From: Ephemerocybe angulata
Taxonomy: Eukaryota; Basidiomycota; Agaricomycetes; Agaricales; Psathyrellaceae
Reading direction: 5' to 3'
Length of the DNA stretch: 64,000 bases
Assembly (NCBI GenBank): GCA_013368325.1
Contig: JAACJK010000061.1
Coordinates: forward strand, 62,001 to 126,000
Shown here: piece by piece, positions 12,130 through 23,367 of the stretch
How positions within the stretch are numbered: the first letter of the stretch is position 1
Layout: every line of letters begins with the position of its first letter
Notes under the pieces: model-generated
What the model was told of the DNA's origin: nothing
Database searches by the model: none
The model's input: only the letters and a program-made list of their open reading frames with translations
Made by a program: the position numbers and the translations under genes

Positions 12130-13134
12130 CTAGGCACTCGCAACATCCTTGCCCTCCTCGCCGGCAAAGTACTCGGGGAGGATGAACGCCAACTTCTCCC
12201 GATCCTCAGGCTTCTGCTTCACACTCCTCGGCATAATGCTAAACTTCATCCCACCCTTCTCCTGCAACAACGCCTCTCCATGCTTTCCGCCGCTCAACTC
12301 GCCCTGCAGCTCGTCAAGGATCTTGCTCAGCACCAGCTTCGCCGTAGCGCTGTTATCGTGCAGCGTCTGGAAGACATCGTGCGCGGTAACAGCGCTGCTG
12401 TCCACCCTCCAGCTATCGTAATCGGTAGCCATCGCGATCATGACATACGAGAGCTCCGCCTCCCTCGCGAGCTTGGCCTCGGGGAGGACAGACATGTTGA
12501 TAAGGTCCCCGCCCCACTGCCTGTACATCACACTCTCCGCGCGCGTGCTGAACGCCGGGCCCTCCATGCACACGATCGTCTTGTCCGTGAACAGTTTCTT
12601 GCCCTTGCCCTCCTCGTCCAGCGCCCCCTGGATGCGCGGTGCAAGCCAGCCCGCGAGCTTGCCGCTAAACGGGTCCCCGAACATCGCATGCGCCACGACG
12701 CTCGTATCTTCGAAGAAGCTGCTCGCGCGCACGCCCTTCGTGCGGTCGATGATCTGCGAGGGCAAAGCGAAGGACCCTGGGGAGATCTCCTCGCGCAGGC
12801 TGCCGACGGCGCTGAACGCGATGATGGCGGCGACGCCGAGGGACTTGAGCGCGGCAATGTTGGCGCGGCTGGGCACGGCGCTGGGCGGGATGGTGTGTCC
12901 CTGCCCGTGGCGCGCGAGGAAGGCGATGCGTGTGCCTGAGGGGAGGGCGGCGATGGTGATGGGCGCGGAGGGGTGGCCCCATGGCGTGGAGGGGTTTACG
13001 GTCGAGAGCACGGTGAGGTGGTCGAGGGCGTAGAGGCCCGAGCCGCCGATGATGCCGATGAGGACTAAGGTGGGTTAGTGGGTGGGCGCTTAGGCTTGAG
13101 TGTGGGGGTGAGATGTACCTTTTTCGTCGGACAT
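12130..13134 (-). CDS. MTAP: S-methyl-5'-thioadenosine phosphorylase
   Basis: Cytosolic enzyme of the methionine salvage pathway. It cleaves 5'-methylthioadenosine (from polyamine synthesis) with phosphate to adenine and 5-methylthioribose-1-phosphate. Exon 1 (13134-13119) encodes MSDEK. A 54-nt intron follows, and exon 2 runs 13064-12130; the product is 316 aa, with the usual length near 280-350. Family motifs are in order: IGIIGGSGLY (phosphate loop), FLARHGQGH, RANIAALKSLG, AFSAVGSLREE, IIDRTKG, CMEGPAFSTRAES, and DLINMSVLPEAKLAREAELSY with the expected purine and ribose contacts. The start was chosen because the 16-nt exon 1 joins in frame to the conserved strand. The gene converges on the SH3 gene. 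A GGCGCTTAG word lies in intron 1. Confidence 0.95.
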
Positions 13135-14145
13135 GGTGAGGGGATGGTGGAGGGAAGAAGAGGAAATTAATTGCTGTTCGCGACTTCGCATAATCTTATC
13201 GGCTGCGATCTCGGGATCAAAAGTGGCATCTCCATATGGGGGACCCATCATATTTCTTGGGCGCTAATTTTTGCAGCGAGATAGGGGCAAACGCGTCATT
13301 ACTCGTTGAACGGGGGATAGGCATGGATAAGCCATGCTCAGTCAAACCGTGTAGATGAAATGCTGATCGGATGACGCACACCATGTCTACCTAACCTCCG
13401 AGCCTCCTGCCAGTGCATTGTCTGCAGCGCGCTCTCCTGGTTTGCTCATGGTCGTGCAGTGTCCACACAAGTCCAGCGATATCTGATCGCTGATGGAAGG
13501 TTTTGGAAGCAAACAAAGTACCTCTCGCCTAGTCCTGCGTAAAAGATGATGGAAACAACTGGAAAATATTCGATGTACATGCTTCCGGTGCGAAACATGG
13601 TGGAAACAGGTTGGATATATGCCGCAGCCTGTTTCTATGTAAAATGTACTCAGCCCAATGTTGGAGACCAAGACGAGACAAGAATTTTTCGGTGATAAGC
13701 TTTCGTCACATCTTTGATAGGAGGCACTTCGTGACCTGTGTCCTTTCGCTATGATTCTGAACGGGCACCAAACATACTCAGAAACATCCCAACTTAGATG
13801 CTTTTAGGACGTTTACAGGATCATATCAGAGAGACATGGTACTACGGGCCTCGTGCTATATATCAGTGGGGATAGACGATTCATAGCTTACGGATTTTTG
13901 CTCGGAGAAAAGGATATTAATGACCAATACCCTCGCAGCCCCAAGAAACACAGGATCATAGTCTCAAGATCTCAAGGGAACAGATAAGTTAGGTTCAAAA
14001 AGCAACGCGAAGCATTAGATTAAGGTGCAGTGTACTATATACGAATGAAGTTATAAAGCGCTAAATTAGTAGAAGAGTCAGGAGGAAGACAGAAGAGGAG
14101 CCCCGGGAGTTCAATACTAGAAATGGCGTAAGCCAGGCCTAAGAC
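13135..14145. other. Intergenic, MTAP promoter side
   Basis: About 1 kb between MTAP and the unknown gene downstream of it. A 94-codon reverse-strand frame at 13387-13671 looks like chance. No RNA gene or repeat recognised. Confidence 0.55.
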
Positions 14146-14840
14146 CTAAAACGTAATATGGGAGCCCAGCTGCCCAAACGCGGGGTCCCTCATAAATATA
14201 AAGTGGGCGTAGAAGATTATTCGCGAAAACATCTCTGGGTAAGCCGTCTCAAAATTTGGGTCAGAAAGTTCCAAAGTCGCGATCCGGTCCCCATGCCCGG
14301 CTCTCAACGTCCCGACAGCCACGCCAGTCCTGCAATTCTCGATCTATGAATCGTCGTTTAGCAGTGGCATACTTGGGCTTTGGGAAACTTTAAATGAGAA
14401 CTCACTATGTACTCTTGCGGTGCTGCGCCGTTGACTTGGACTTCCAAGAACCGCATGGTTGTCCCCTCTCTAGCATCATAACGGCGGGGGAGGGGCACGT
14501 TAAAATAGCATGTATAGTTGAAACCCTGTTGACCAGGTCCAATCTGCATATTCCCTCCATTTGCTTGCCCCCATATAGTGCTAGCATCCAACCAGATGCC
14601 TTCACTATTTGGGGCATTATGTATGAGCCTGCCATTTCTCCATTCATATTGACCCTGCGGTTGATTCGAGCGACAATCTGTGAAGGTTGTTCTGTGGATG
14701 GCACCACCCCGGCCCGGTTGCACGGACTTGGTTATTGTCCAAACCGGCTCCCTGTTTTGATTTCGAAGGTCAATAGTTTCGAATCCACTGGCACTACTTC
14801 GACTGCCACTGCCGCGGAACTTGTAGGTGTAAGTGGCCAT
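14146..14840 (-). CDS. Unrecognised beta-rich protein (210 aa, two exons)
   Basis: No family recognised. The unspliced frame stops at 14358, but a phase-0 intron (14405-14344, donor GTGAGT, acceptor TTCATAG, branch-like CTAAAC) joins a second exon (14343-14146). That exon continues as IENCRTGVAVGTLRAGHGDR, then IATLELSDPNFETAYPEMFS, then RIIFYAHFIFMRDPAFG. The N-terminal half is rich in Ser, Gly, Arg and Gln (MATYTYKFRGSGSRSSASGF) and the rest alternates polar and hydrophobic residues as in beta sheets. There is no signal peptide. The layout, a variable N-terminus with a C-terminal beta domain ending in a hydrophobic helix, resembles the tubby-like/DUF6593 group of fungal proteins; this likeness is weak. 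Two GGCGCCTAA sites lie upstream (302 and 556 bp). Confidence 0.6.
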
Positions 14841-15141
14841 TGCGAGAGGACTTGAGGTGTTGAAGCTGATGGTAGATAATTGGCTGATAGTAAGGGCTCG
14901 AGAGCTGAGAGGGAGAGAGAGAGGAAGAAATTTGGTGCCCTTCCAACGGCTCTCAACCCCCCTACTTATACCCTATCCCCAGTGGCAGTGAATAACCACA
15001 CACCAACGCATTCTGCACATACTGACTTGAAAATTGTACCTTCTTTAAGCGCCAGCACGAAGCTTTTCCACAAGTAGACGCGCCGAGTAAAGCGCAGCGA
15101 TGTCGTACGGTAACAGTTTCCAAAAGGGGCGCAGAATTGCA

Positions 15142-15150
15142 GGCGCCTAA
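15142..15150 (+). promoter_or_regulatory. GGCGCCTAA site
   Basis: 302 bp upstream of the unknown gene starting at 14840. Confidence 0.45.
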
Positions 15151-15395
15151 TCTCGCGCCCCTCCACTTGCGTGCCTCGATTAGGCCATGTCGGGGACTGA
15201 GCCCTCGACGTGGCAAGGTGACTCGCAATGTGGGTGGTTTGTCAATTTTAAAGGGACCCACAGTTTCACATTTGGCCAGCGACAGAGACAAAAGAGTTGA
15301 CGCGCAGTAAGTATGTTGCTTAAATAATGACAAAACAAAAAGATGACATTGGTGGGTCTGAATACTTCCCTTGCGGCTCGGTATCGACATCTGCA

Positions 15396-15404
15396 TTAGG
15401 CGCC
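15396..15404 (-). promoter_or_regulatory. GGCGCCTAA site
   Basis: Second site for the same gene, 556 bp upstream and in the opposite orientation. Confidence 0.4.
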
Positions 15405-15848
15405 CGTGTCGGGCGCATGGAACATTCTAGACCGACTGGATATCGCAGTCTCACCATAACGGAATATGCTACATATCAGTGCGTAGACCTTGAACCTATA
15501 CCGGCGCCCCGCCTGGTCGCATTTATGCTGGCATACTCAGACACTACAAGATAATTCGTATCCGGACCCATTTCCAATTATTCGGCGTTGTCTTTCGAAT
15601 TTTCTGAAAGAGGCACTTGCTCGAGGTCATTCCAATCATGTTTCGGCAACCAGGTGGCGTGAAAGGGCCTCAGTGCCTATTGCCAAGCGCCTAGCCTACA
15701 TTGTAGTTCGCAAGTCCATGAAGGCAGATATCCTGCACCTCCTCAGTGGACATTGATAACAACAATACCTTGACCTCAAGGATATGTAAAGATTCAGACG
15801 TGGACACCGTCGCCATACCTATATTAAGCTGCCTAACCACCGTATTGT

Positions 15849-18800
15849 TCATCTTTTCCGCAGTGGGGGATTGGGGGAGAATACAATGGAAGTATCAAAA
15901 TGTTCATCGTCCCTCTGCAATGCAGGGCACGAAGTCTCCAGTCTCCATGAACGCGAGCAGCACTCTAAATATAAGACGCCGCACTGGCAGTACCTCTTCT
16001 CCTCCTCGGCGGTCTTCGAAGGTGGTAGGATCCCACAATTGACGAGTATCAGATGCGCGACGACTCGGCAGGTATCGCGTAGGGCATACCCCAAGAGGAC
16101 CCATGTCGTAGGATCATCCAAAGTCCACTCGAACGCGTCGAAGGTCGCGGGTGATTTCTCGGGGGAAATGAGAGTGCTTTTGTGGGAGGTTTCTCCAGTA
16201 TCATACTGGTGCGCGAAGAATTGTATAACGGCCCCGCGGATGGCGGAATACTCCCAGTGCCCCGACTTTGCGAGGATGTATATAGAGTTGACGCCGGGCA
16301 GACCCCGTCTTGCGCATGCGAAATCAAGTGCAGACAACCCCCGTTGGTCGGTTATGTGGCCGTGGACCCGAGGGTGCGAAACGAGCATTTCAAGGGCTTT
16401 GGGAATCCCTGATCTACAGCACCGATGTAGTGCGGTATTGCCTTCTTCGTCTTGCACGTTGACGTCGATTTGGGGATGAGATAACAGGGCCTGGAGGGAA
16501 TCGAGGTTCCCGACCGATGCAAGCATCAGGGCGGTGACCCCTTTGTCGTCGCGTTGATTGCAGTCAAGGGAACCAATGCCCAGAAGGTATTGCAGGGCGT
16601 AGGAAGTTGGGGTCGAACTGTCCCACTCCGATTTCATTGCGACTGCCCAATGCATAGCAGACCGACCGCTGATATCCCGGACGTGAGGATCACACCCGTG
16701 ATGGAGAAGGAGTTCAAGAAACTCCCTCGTTTCATGCTCGGTCCGCTTGAAGGGGGTACCGGCGCCGGGGGCGTCAGAGTTGGAGCAGAAGTGCATTAGA
16801 GCTGTTTTCCCGGAGTTGTCCACCTCGTTGGGATCTATGGCATCGGCCCAGTGATCGAGCAAATACGCCGCTAGCGCTCGGGTTCCAAATTTGCAGGCAT
16901 ACATGAAAGCTGTCATCCCATCATTGTCTTTGATGTTGGGGTTTATGTCGGGACGCAGGGTGAGTAGAGTGATCGGGCTGTGCTCGTGCCTGCTCATCAT
17001 GCAGGCAATCATGAAAGCGGTTCGGCCGCAAGCATCCTTGAGGTCCACCTCGAGGTCAGGGGCTCCGGCAAGAGTCCTGAAAATTTCCACTTGGTCCTTC
17101 ACCCCGCGTGGGATCCAAGATTCCCAATCCCCCGCGAGGTCTTGAAGTCCGCCGCAGGTGCTGAAGGCTGCGGTCATTAGCGCTGTCTTCCCGCGTGCGT
17201 CCTGTTCATTAATCTAGTGTTGTGAAGTGTCAGTAGCTGAGCTCCTTCTAAGCTGGCGGCACTATCATCAAAAGACGTACGCCGGTATAGCAGTCAAGAA
17301 GGACTTTGAGAGTCAACGTCCCGCCGTACTTGACGGCGTAATGAAACGGGGTTTGGCCGTCAATCCATTCAGACAAGCTCCACGAATATAGGCGCCCAGG
17401 AAGAACAGGGAGGGATCGTGTGGATATAACCTTGACCAGACCATATATGGCAGCGAGATGAAGGCCATTCAACTGATGAAAAAACATACCCACCTCGAAG
17501 TAATGCTGATAATGAGTTCCACAGGTTTGAAGAAACGTCAAGATATAAGGGTGAATGTCGACGTCCTCGTCTTGAGAATTTCGCGCATGATATCCCCAGT
17601 TTCTCTCGGCGTACCAGCAAAGGGGACCGTAGTCTCTGCGTTCGTCTTCTTTGCAGGTCTGGGGGTTGCAGTACTGCAGATAAACAAGGCATGAGACAGC
17701 CAGGTATGTATGAGGACGTTCAAGTCCCGGGAATTTTATCCCTTTCAGATACTCATATGTTGTGTAGTCTGCGTTGTAGCCGTGTTAGCAAAGGTTGTGG
17801 GTAGAACCAGCGTAGTCGCGGGGTCGTGATCACAGCACTCACGGATAAGGCGAAGTTTGGATGGTTTCTCGTAAGTGACAAGACCTCCACATAGGGATAG
17901 GATCAAATCCACAGGAATGAGATCCCCAGCATCGTAACTCTTGTTCTCGAAGGAGATTGCCAGGGCATCCTGAAGTCGGGTTGTATAAAACGCGGACAAT
18001 GTATATAGGAGCCAAATGAACACCCGGTATGCGATCGAGGCATCTTCTTCGGACTGTGCGCCTATCCGGGCCAGCGTGTGTTCGTACATGGCATCAACCC
18101 CCGAGGGAAGCTGGTCCAGCCCTCTCAGCAGGGTATTCGCGCTGCGGGCCTTTCGTATGATATCCTCCATTTGCAATCGAGCAACAAGGAACCTGGATAA
18201 CATGTGTTCATGACACGAAGACATGAGAAGCGGCCAGCAAATACGCACATTCCCTTGGCGCTCTCTCTAATGCGAACCTTGAGCTTCTCGACCAGTGTAG
18301 GGTCCCCGCGAATGATTGCTCGAAGTCGAGAGTTGCGTTGTATTTGATCGTCGATAAAACGATCGATATCTTCCGTACGAGCTTCGATGGAGACGTGGAG
18401 GGCGTCGGGTACACAGGGAGTGAATAACTCCAAGGGGCGGGACATGATGAGAACGTTGGCTCCGAGAGTGGGGAGAGTGCGGAGCAATGCGTCCTTAACT
18501 GCATCGTCGGCTTCATCCAGGCCATCAATAACGATGAACACCTTCGACAGCAACCCAACGATGTCATGCAGAGCCTTAACCAGCCCCTGCTCCCTCAATT
18601 CGAGCTTCCGGTTTTGAATGAACACGCGCCTCATATAGCGGGAGGCACACGGGTGGCGGACAACGAGCTGTTGAAGAAGGCCGGCCAAAATATCGCAGGC
18701 CGAGGGGTGTTCCGTATATCGAATAAAAGCGCAGATTATAGCGATGTCTGGATAATCCTCGAACACTTCTTTCAGGTGCTCCATCGACGTCGACCTGTCG

Positions 18801-19448
18801 ACCGTCAGAATGACCCAGAGGCAGTTGGAGGGAGACGTACGATAAGAGCGTTTTGCCTGCGCCGGCTGTTTCGACTTCCACTCAGTACGAAGGTTCGAGT
18901 AGATGTAGAACATAGTCTGCTTACGCATGCCAGTTCCCCAGACAATCACATCTCTCCCTTCGACGAACTGACGGAACTCCTCGGATCCGATGAACCAGGC
19001 ACCGGTTTTCGACAAACGCTGGCTCAAGGCCTCTTCGTATATCCCTAAGAAGTCCGGGCCTTTGAGCCACGCGAGGATCTCTTCAGCCGAGACTAAATGA
19101 GTAGAATCGAATTACACATGAGCGTTTCCAGCGAAGGAACGTACCAGCTTGTTCGCAGCTTAATGGCGCACCAGGCGACCCGTAGTGTGTGTGGGTGTTG
19201 TTGACAACGGTTAAGTTGTAGTTGTAGCTCCCGCTGACTACTGTTGTCGCCATAGTCCCAATGGACACATGTTCAGCACCTTGTAGGAAATGAACGTTAT
19301 CTCGTTGACCTGTAAGGCCAACAGCAATCGTCAGATCGATAATTCAAAGCTCAGAAAATGGTAAGAAATGCAAAGTCATACCTTGTACGAAAGCTGGTAT
19401 GGCTTCCAGAGGCTGATCGCCTTCCACTTTCCCAGGATTTGAAGCCAT
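15849..19448 (-). CDS. NACHT-ankyrin NLR-like protein, copy 2
   Basis: Complete member, about 1,040 aa in eight exons. Exon 1 starts MASNPGKVEGDQ and ends AFVQG at a GTATGA donor. Exon 2 carries a short polar N-terminal stretch (TMATTVVSGSYNYNLTVVNN) before SCEQA. Next come the pre-NACHT segment WLKGPDF, ALSQRLSKTGAWFIGSEEFR, Walker A GMPGAGKTLLS built across an intron, and Walker B FIVIDGLDEADDA. MSRPLEL and RIRESAKGMFLVARLQMED are split by a GTGCGT intron, and IHYTTYEYL follows a later intron. Ankyrin-like repeats cover about 17500-16350 (LNGLHLAAIYG, DGQTPFHYAV, DKGVTALMLAS). The C-terminus ends NPPLRKR as in copy 1. The start at 19448 is the first ATG in frame and aligns with copy 3. The role is likely intracellular sensing as a STAND switch; no effector domain is recognised at the N-terminus. 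Confidence 0.87.
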
Positions 19449-20164
19449 TGCACAAGAGCAAGGAGGAGGAAGAGAGAGAGAGGAGGGAAACGGGATCGAT
19501 GGTGCTGTTCATTTGTCGCCCACAAAGGCACTGCCTCATCACTGTGCGCCGCTCGATTCGCTCACTGTGGAGACAAAAACAAGCGCCGAGCCTACTCAAG
19601 GTCGGTCGCTCCAATGAGCCTAGCCTCCCTTTACTCCCCTGGGGTTCGCCGTACACGCGTATGTTTCGCATTGCTAGCCCCCAAAGCAACCCGTCGCATC
19701 CGAGATTCCAAACTGTGTCTTCGGGATTGCATCCCTAGACGTGGGGATGACATAGTCGGACTTGTGGACCTCTGCTTCGGAAGTTCAAGCGTCACGAACT
19801 CTCCTCGTTCCGGTTCTTTCAACTTTTGTGGAGAAGCCCAAACCTCACAGGGACGCGCAGTCACAGGGCTAGGCCGAGATCTGTTAGACGCAAAGGGGTT
19901 TGCTAGTTCTAAGGGTGGAGATGCGGCATGAGGTTTTGGAAGGGTTAGAGACGACGGAGAGCGCAAGCGACGGCGGAGTGGGGCAGGAAGACGCGAGGGT
20001 TTTTTAAGTCCAAGGAGGGGTGCGGGTCTACTTGGGTTCAGACAACGAGAGACGCCGATGTGGAATAAGTGGGCGGGCCAGCTTGTCGTTCATCCTTGGT
20101 TCATTTTGTTCTGGTATTCACAATTGTAGGCATCGAACATGGCCGTGGCTGCTGGATGTGGAAC

Positions 20165-20269
20165 TGGAGAAAGGCGGGCCAACCAAAATTGATCGTTTTC
20201 CGCTCACCGGCCGGCCGAAGCTTCTGAATCGGCCGGACCGGGCGCAGGGACCGAGCACCTAAATTCGAG
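20165..20269 (+). repeat. GGCCGG block, copy 2
   Basis: Contains CCAAAATTGATCGTT, then CCGGCCGGCCGAAG, then the end word in the variant form CCGAGCACCTAAATTCGAG (20251-20269). It lies about 700-820 bp upstream of NLR copy 2. Confidence 0.7.
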
Positions 20270-21499
20270 TCCACAACTTTTCCAGGGGTTTAAATCGGTA
20301 TGCTCCATCGCGACTAGCATTGTCTTCAAGTCTGGGCTTAAGCTTTATAATATGAGCAGGCTCCATGTTCGTGCAGTGCACCCGGAGTGTGGAAATCCGA
20401 AATATGGCCTCAACATCAAAATATTATAAAGGACAGAGGCGATCTCATAACTGGTGGACAACCAAAGACTTTAATGGGTGGTTAATAGTGACTAGTTGGA
20501 GCACTTCCTCCAGGACATGCCTGATAATATTTACACTCTTTCCCGTCCCTCTGCTTTTCTGAAATCCTGCAAAACCGGTGCGCGAGTCGAGTGATGAGGC
20601 CGTAAGGCTGTCTTATATACTCCAATACATTGCTCACTGTGGACTCTAGATTGCTATATTTTGCCCTGATTTTCAGAGCTATGAGCTAGGACGCAGCCAG
20701 GGATGTTCCGGAGGCACTCTGTGCTGCGGGCGCCCGGGCCCCGCGGTGACGAAACGTTATGGTACTGAGAACTCCAATCCAAGGTGCGCCTTTCGGATGA
20801 GTCTGGCGGAACCCCTTCGGCACCCCTCTCGCTTAATTCAATGGAGGGTGCCAGTTTATGGAGGACGTTCGGAGATGGCTCGCCCCAAGATGCTTTCAAT
20901 CCATACTAGTGGCTGGTGGAATATTGCGCACAGCGCAGCCGCTTGATGACTCGTCGCTCTACAGCGACAGGGCCTCAAAGCGTATCTGACAGAGTTCCAA
21001 TAAGTACATGCCAACTCGAGTCAACCTAGTGTGTTGGCGCAACGACAAGCCAGAAATGCAGAATGCTTCTCTCCCACACACAACTACAATAATGCCACAC
21101 ACACAGTGGAAGTTTTGTCGACGTCGCTGAAATTCCCGGACACATAGCTTGGGGATTGGTTTCGGAGAGATGCTCTGTATTGTTTCTCAGTGTACGTTCT
21201 GCGAAGGCAGGAATAGGAGGAGTCTTGTGAGCTCTGAATTTGATCGGCATTTGTGGCGGACTCGGGCTGATGAGTGGAAATAGAGGCTGGTTAGAGGACC
21301 GGAGCACCGCGGAGCACTGGTGAAGCTTGAAGTGTCAAAATGGTGCTCAACAAGCAGATAGGGTGCAAGACAGAACCATTTTACCACTTACAAAGGTTGT
21401 CACTTCGGCCAGTGAATTGAACACCGGGCGCCGACTCGAGTAGATAAATACGACGCGCGCGTATTACTATGAGCGCCGCACAGTCGTCAAACGAAAACA

Positions 21500-21507
21500 T
21501 ATAAATA
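21500..21507 (+). promoter_or_regulatory. TATA box before the Pro-rich gene
   Basis: TATAAATA 99 bp upstream of the ATG at 21606, a usual distance for a fungal TATA box. Confidence 0.5.
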
Positions 21508-21605
21508 CAAGTATCCAGAACCAGCATTTCTCAACAAACTTAGCTTCAAGGTACCCAGAACTCCACTCCGCCTCGAGATTCGAGAAGACCAAAGAACGAG
21601 CTAAA

Positions 21606-22500
21606 ATGCAGCCGAGGCATGTCCCAACGGACCTTGGATTTGCTTGGAGCCACTTCGATCGCAAAGCAAACCACGCCGACCCCCGTCTCGCAGTTGCCAA
21701 TCAGGGCCAGGTCCCCAAAATTCCGAAGTCCGTGGTGTCCCAAGAGGGCTGGGGAGTTGCGCTGCTCGAGGTTTACTCTGTAGATATCGATGGGGCCGGT
21801 GACCTAAATTTCTTGCTTATAGATGAATATGATGAGCCGCGCATCGAGCCAAGGAGGAACTCATTTGTCTTCAGCGCGACATTCAGGCCTGGACAACTGG
21901 TCGCAGGGAACAATGAAGACGATCAGAATGCGACGGACCATCGTCCAACCCATCAGCCACGCAGGATATCCACACCCCACCCCAGTCGGACGCTACCGCC
22001 AGCCCCAGGAGCCACCGTGACTCCAGGACCATACCAGGGCGCGCCACGTCTCAGGAGTGGGGAACATCCTCAGGGGCGAGGGACACCACACCCCATTTCT
22101 GCTATTCAATTAGTGGCGGGAGGCAGCCGGCAAATTAATGGGCAAGTAATACCACACCCCCAGCCTGATCATTCACCGCAAGCAGCAGCATCTCGAGTGG
22201 GCAATCGGGGAGAGGCCGAGGTTATCTTCAATGGCCAACTCGTAGATCCGAGACGAGGATGGGGAGATGCTGAGAACTTAAGGCCCAGCACGGCGCACTG
22301 GTTTGGAAGACGACCTGACAAGTAAGTCGTGAAACTACGCTAACGTAGCGCTTATCATTGGCATGGGACTGTGACTGACCAGAACATTCTTGAATCCTGA
22401 TAAAGGTCCAAATGGACATTTCAGCTGGACCCCGAGAGCAATGAGAACTACACGTGGTGTATCGATGCGCGACCTGGGCCTGCGGGAAAGCGCTTACTAG
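21606..22500 (+). CDS. Unrecognised Pro-rich protein (277 aa, two exons)
   Basis: Exon 1 (21606-22321) ends at GTAAGT; a 61-nt intron with branch-like CTGAC and acceptor ACCAG joins exon 2 (22383-22500) in frame. The first about 100 residues look folded (EGWGVALLEVYSVDIDGAGD, LNFLLIDEYDEPRIE, NSFVFSATFRPGQLV). The rest is a Pro/His/Arg/Gly-rich tail with repeated TPHP, IPHPQP and TPGPYQGAPR. There is no signal peptide or membrane segment. No known family is recognised and no paralogue occurs in the window. It sits between NLR copy 2 and the truncated SH3 copy, both on the opposite strand. A TATA box supports the start. Confidence 0.5.
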
Positions 22501-23367
22501 TGAGTTATTGGAAAAAAAACCTCACTTCTCACCTTGCCTACATCAACACCGCTACACATTAACACCGACCACACCACTGCATACTGATACCCCGGCCTTA
22601 TTCTCTCTTCTCCTAGTTAAAGCACCATGGTGTCGCCCTCTTCTGGATGGCGCTCCACCTAGGAGACGCAAGCAAAATCCTCTTAGACTTCTATCACGAC
22701 GAGCAGGGGATTGTGATAGTCCCTTTGAACTTTAGTAGGTATGAACGATATCTGTGGGTGAGTGCCTCCATCGCGTGGCATATGGCATGCGAATGTGAGT
22801 GAGTAGTCAGCGACAGCACTCCTGAACGTCAAGAAGGTACCACACCTTTCGCACAGTGCATACTGGGCTGATCGCTACAGTACCTGGCAGCCACTTGGAC
22901 TTTCTTGAATTTCGAATCTCTAAGCTATTTTAGATGGTGGATATGGTTATGTTAGTGTGCGATTCCTTTTGAATAGAATCATTTTGTCCACTCGACATTG
23001 AATAGTTTTGAAAGCGACTTACTTGCGGTCGGGGGGTGGGTGTATTGGGAGATATTTTAGTATGGAATGCAGGGTCGTGTGGATGAAGTGTGGATGAATG
23101 AGAAGATGGATGTAGGCGTCGTGTGGTATGGGTGTGGGTACACTCGGACTGCCAAAGGCGCACTACGCCTCGACGCGACAGAAGGCACTCCAGCCGAGAA
23201 TGGCTAAGAAAGCCCTTCTACATCACGGCTCTGACTTGACCTTCCACTCGCCGAACTAGCATATTCGAAACGGATGGTAGAGAGATGGGCAATAGGCGAA
23301 GGGCGCAGGCCCTCTCGAGATACAACGGATGACTACGTACCTGCTTTCTCTGGGAGCACGACAAGTT
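22501..23367. other. Intergenic, no gene seen
   Basis: Between the Pro-rich gene and the end of the truncated SH3 copy. About 23220-23400 repeats, in degraded form, the exon 2/intron 2 border of the SH3 gene (GAGAAAGCAG then a GT donor, reverse strand). Confidence 0.5.

Larger units (their letters stand above)
14841..15848. other. Intergenic; holds NLR copy 2 3' flank
   Basis: 15600-15848 is the inverted counterpart of 3229-3480. The rest is the promoter region of the gene at 14146-14840. No additional gene seen. Confidence 0.6.
19449..21605. other. Intergenic upstream of NLR copy 2
   Basis: No credible gene. 20090-20310 matches the region upstream of NLR copy 3 (30230-30470): TTGTAGGCAT, the AAAATTGATC/AAAATCGATC block, GGCCGG, then the AAATTCGAG end and ATCGCGACTAGCAT. 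The upstream regions were thus duplicated with the NLR genes. The rest shows nothing I recognise. Confidence 0.6.

Noticed and set aside
12280..13033. Forward frames of 219 and 197 codons
   Set aside because: Antisense to the well-supported MTAP gene in GC-rich DNA.
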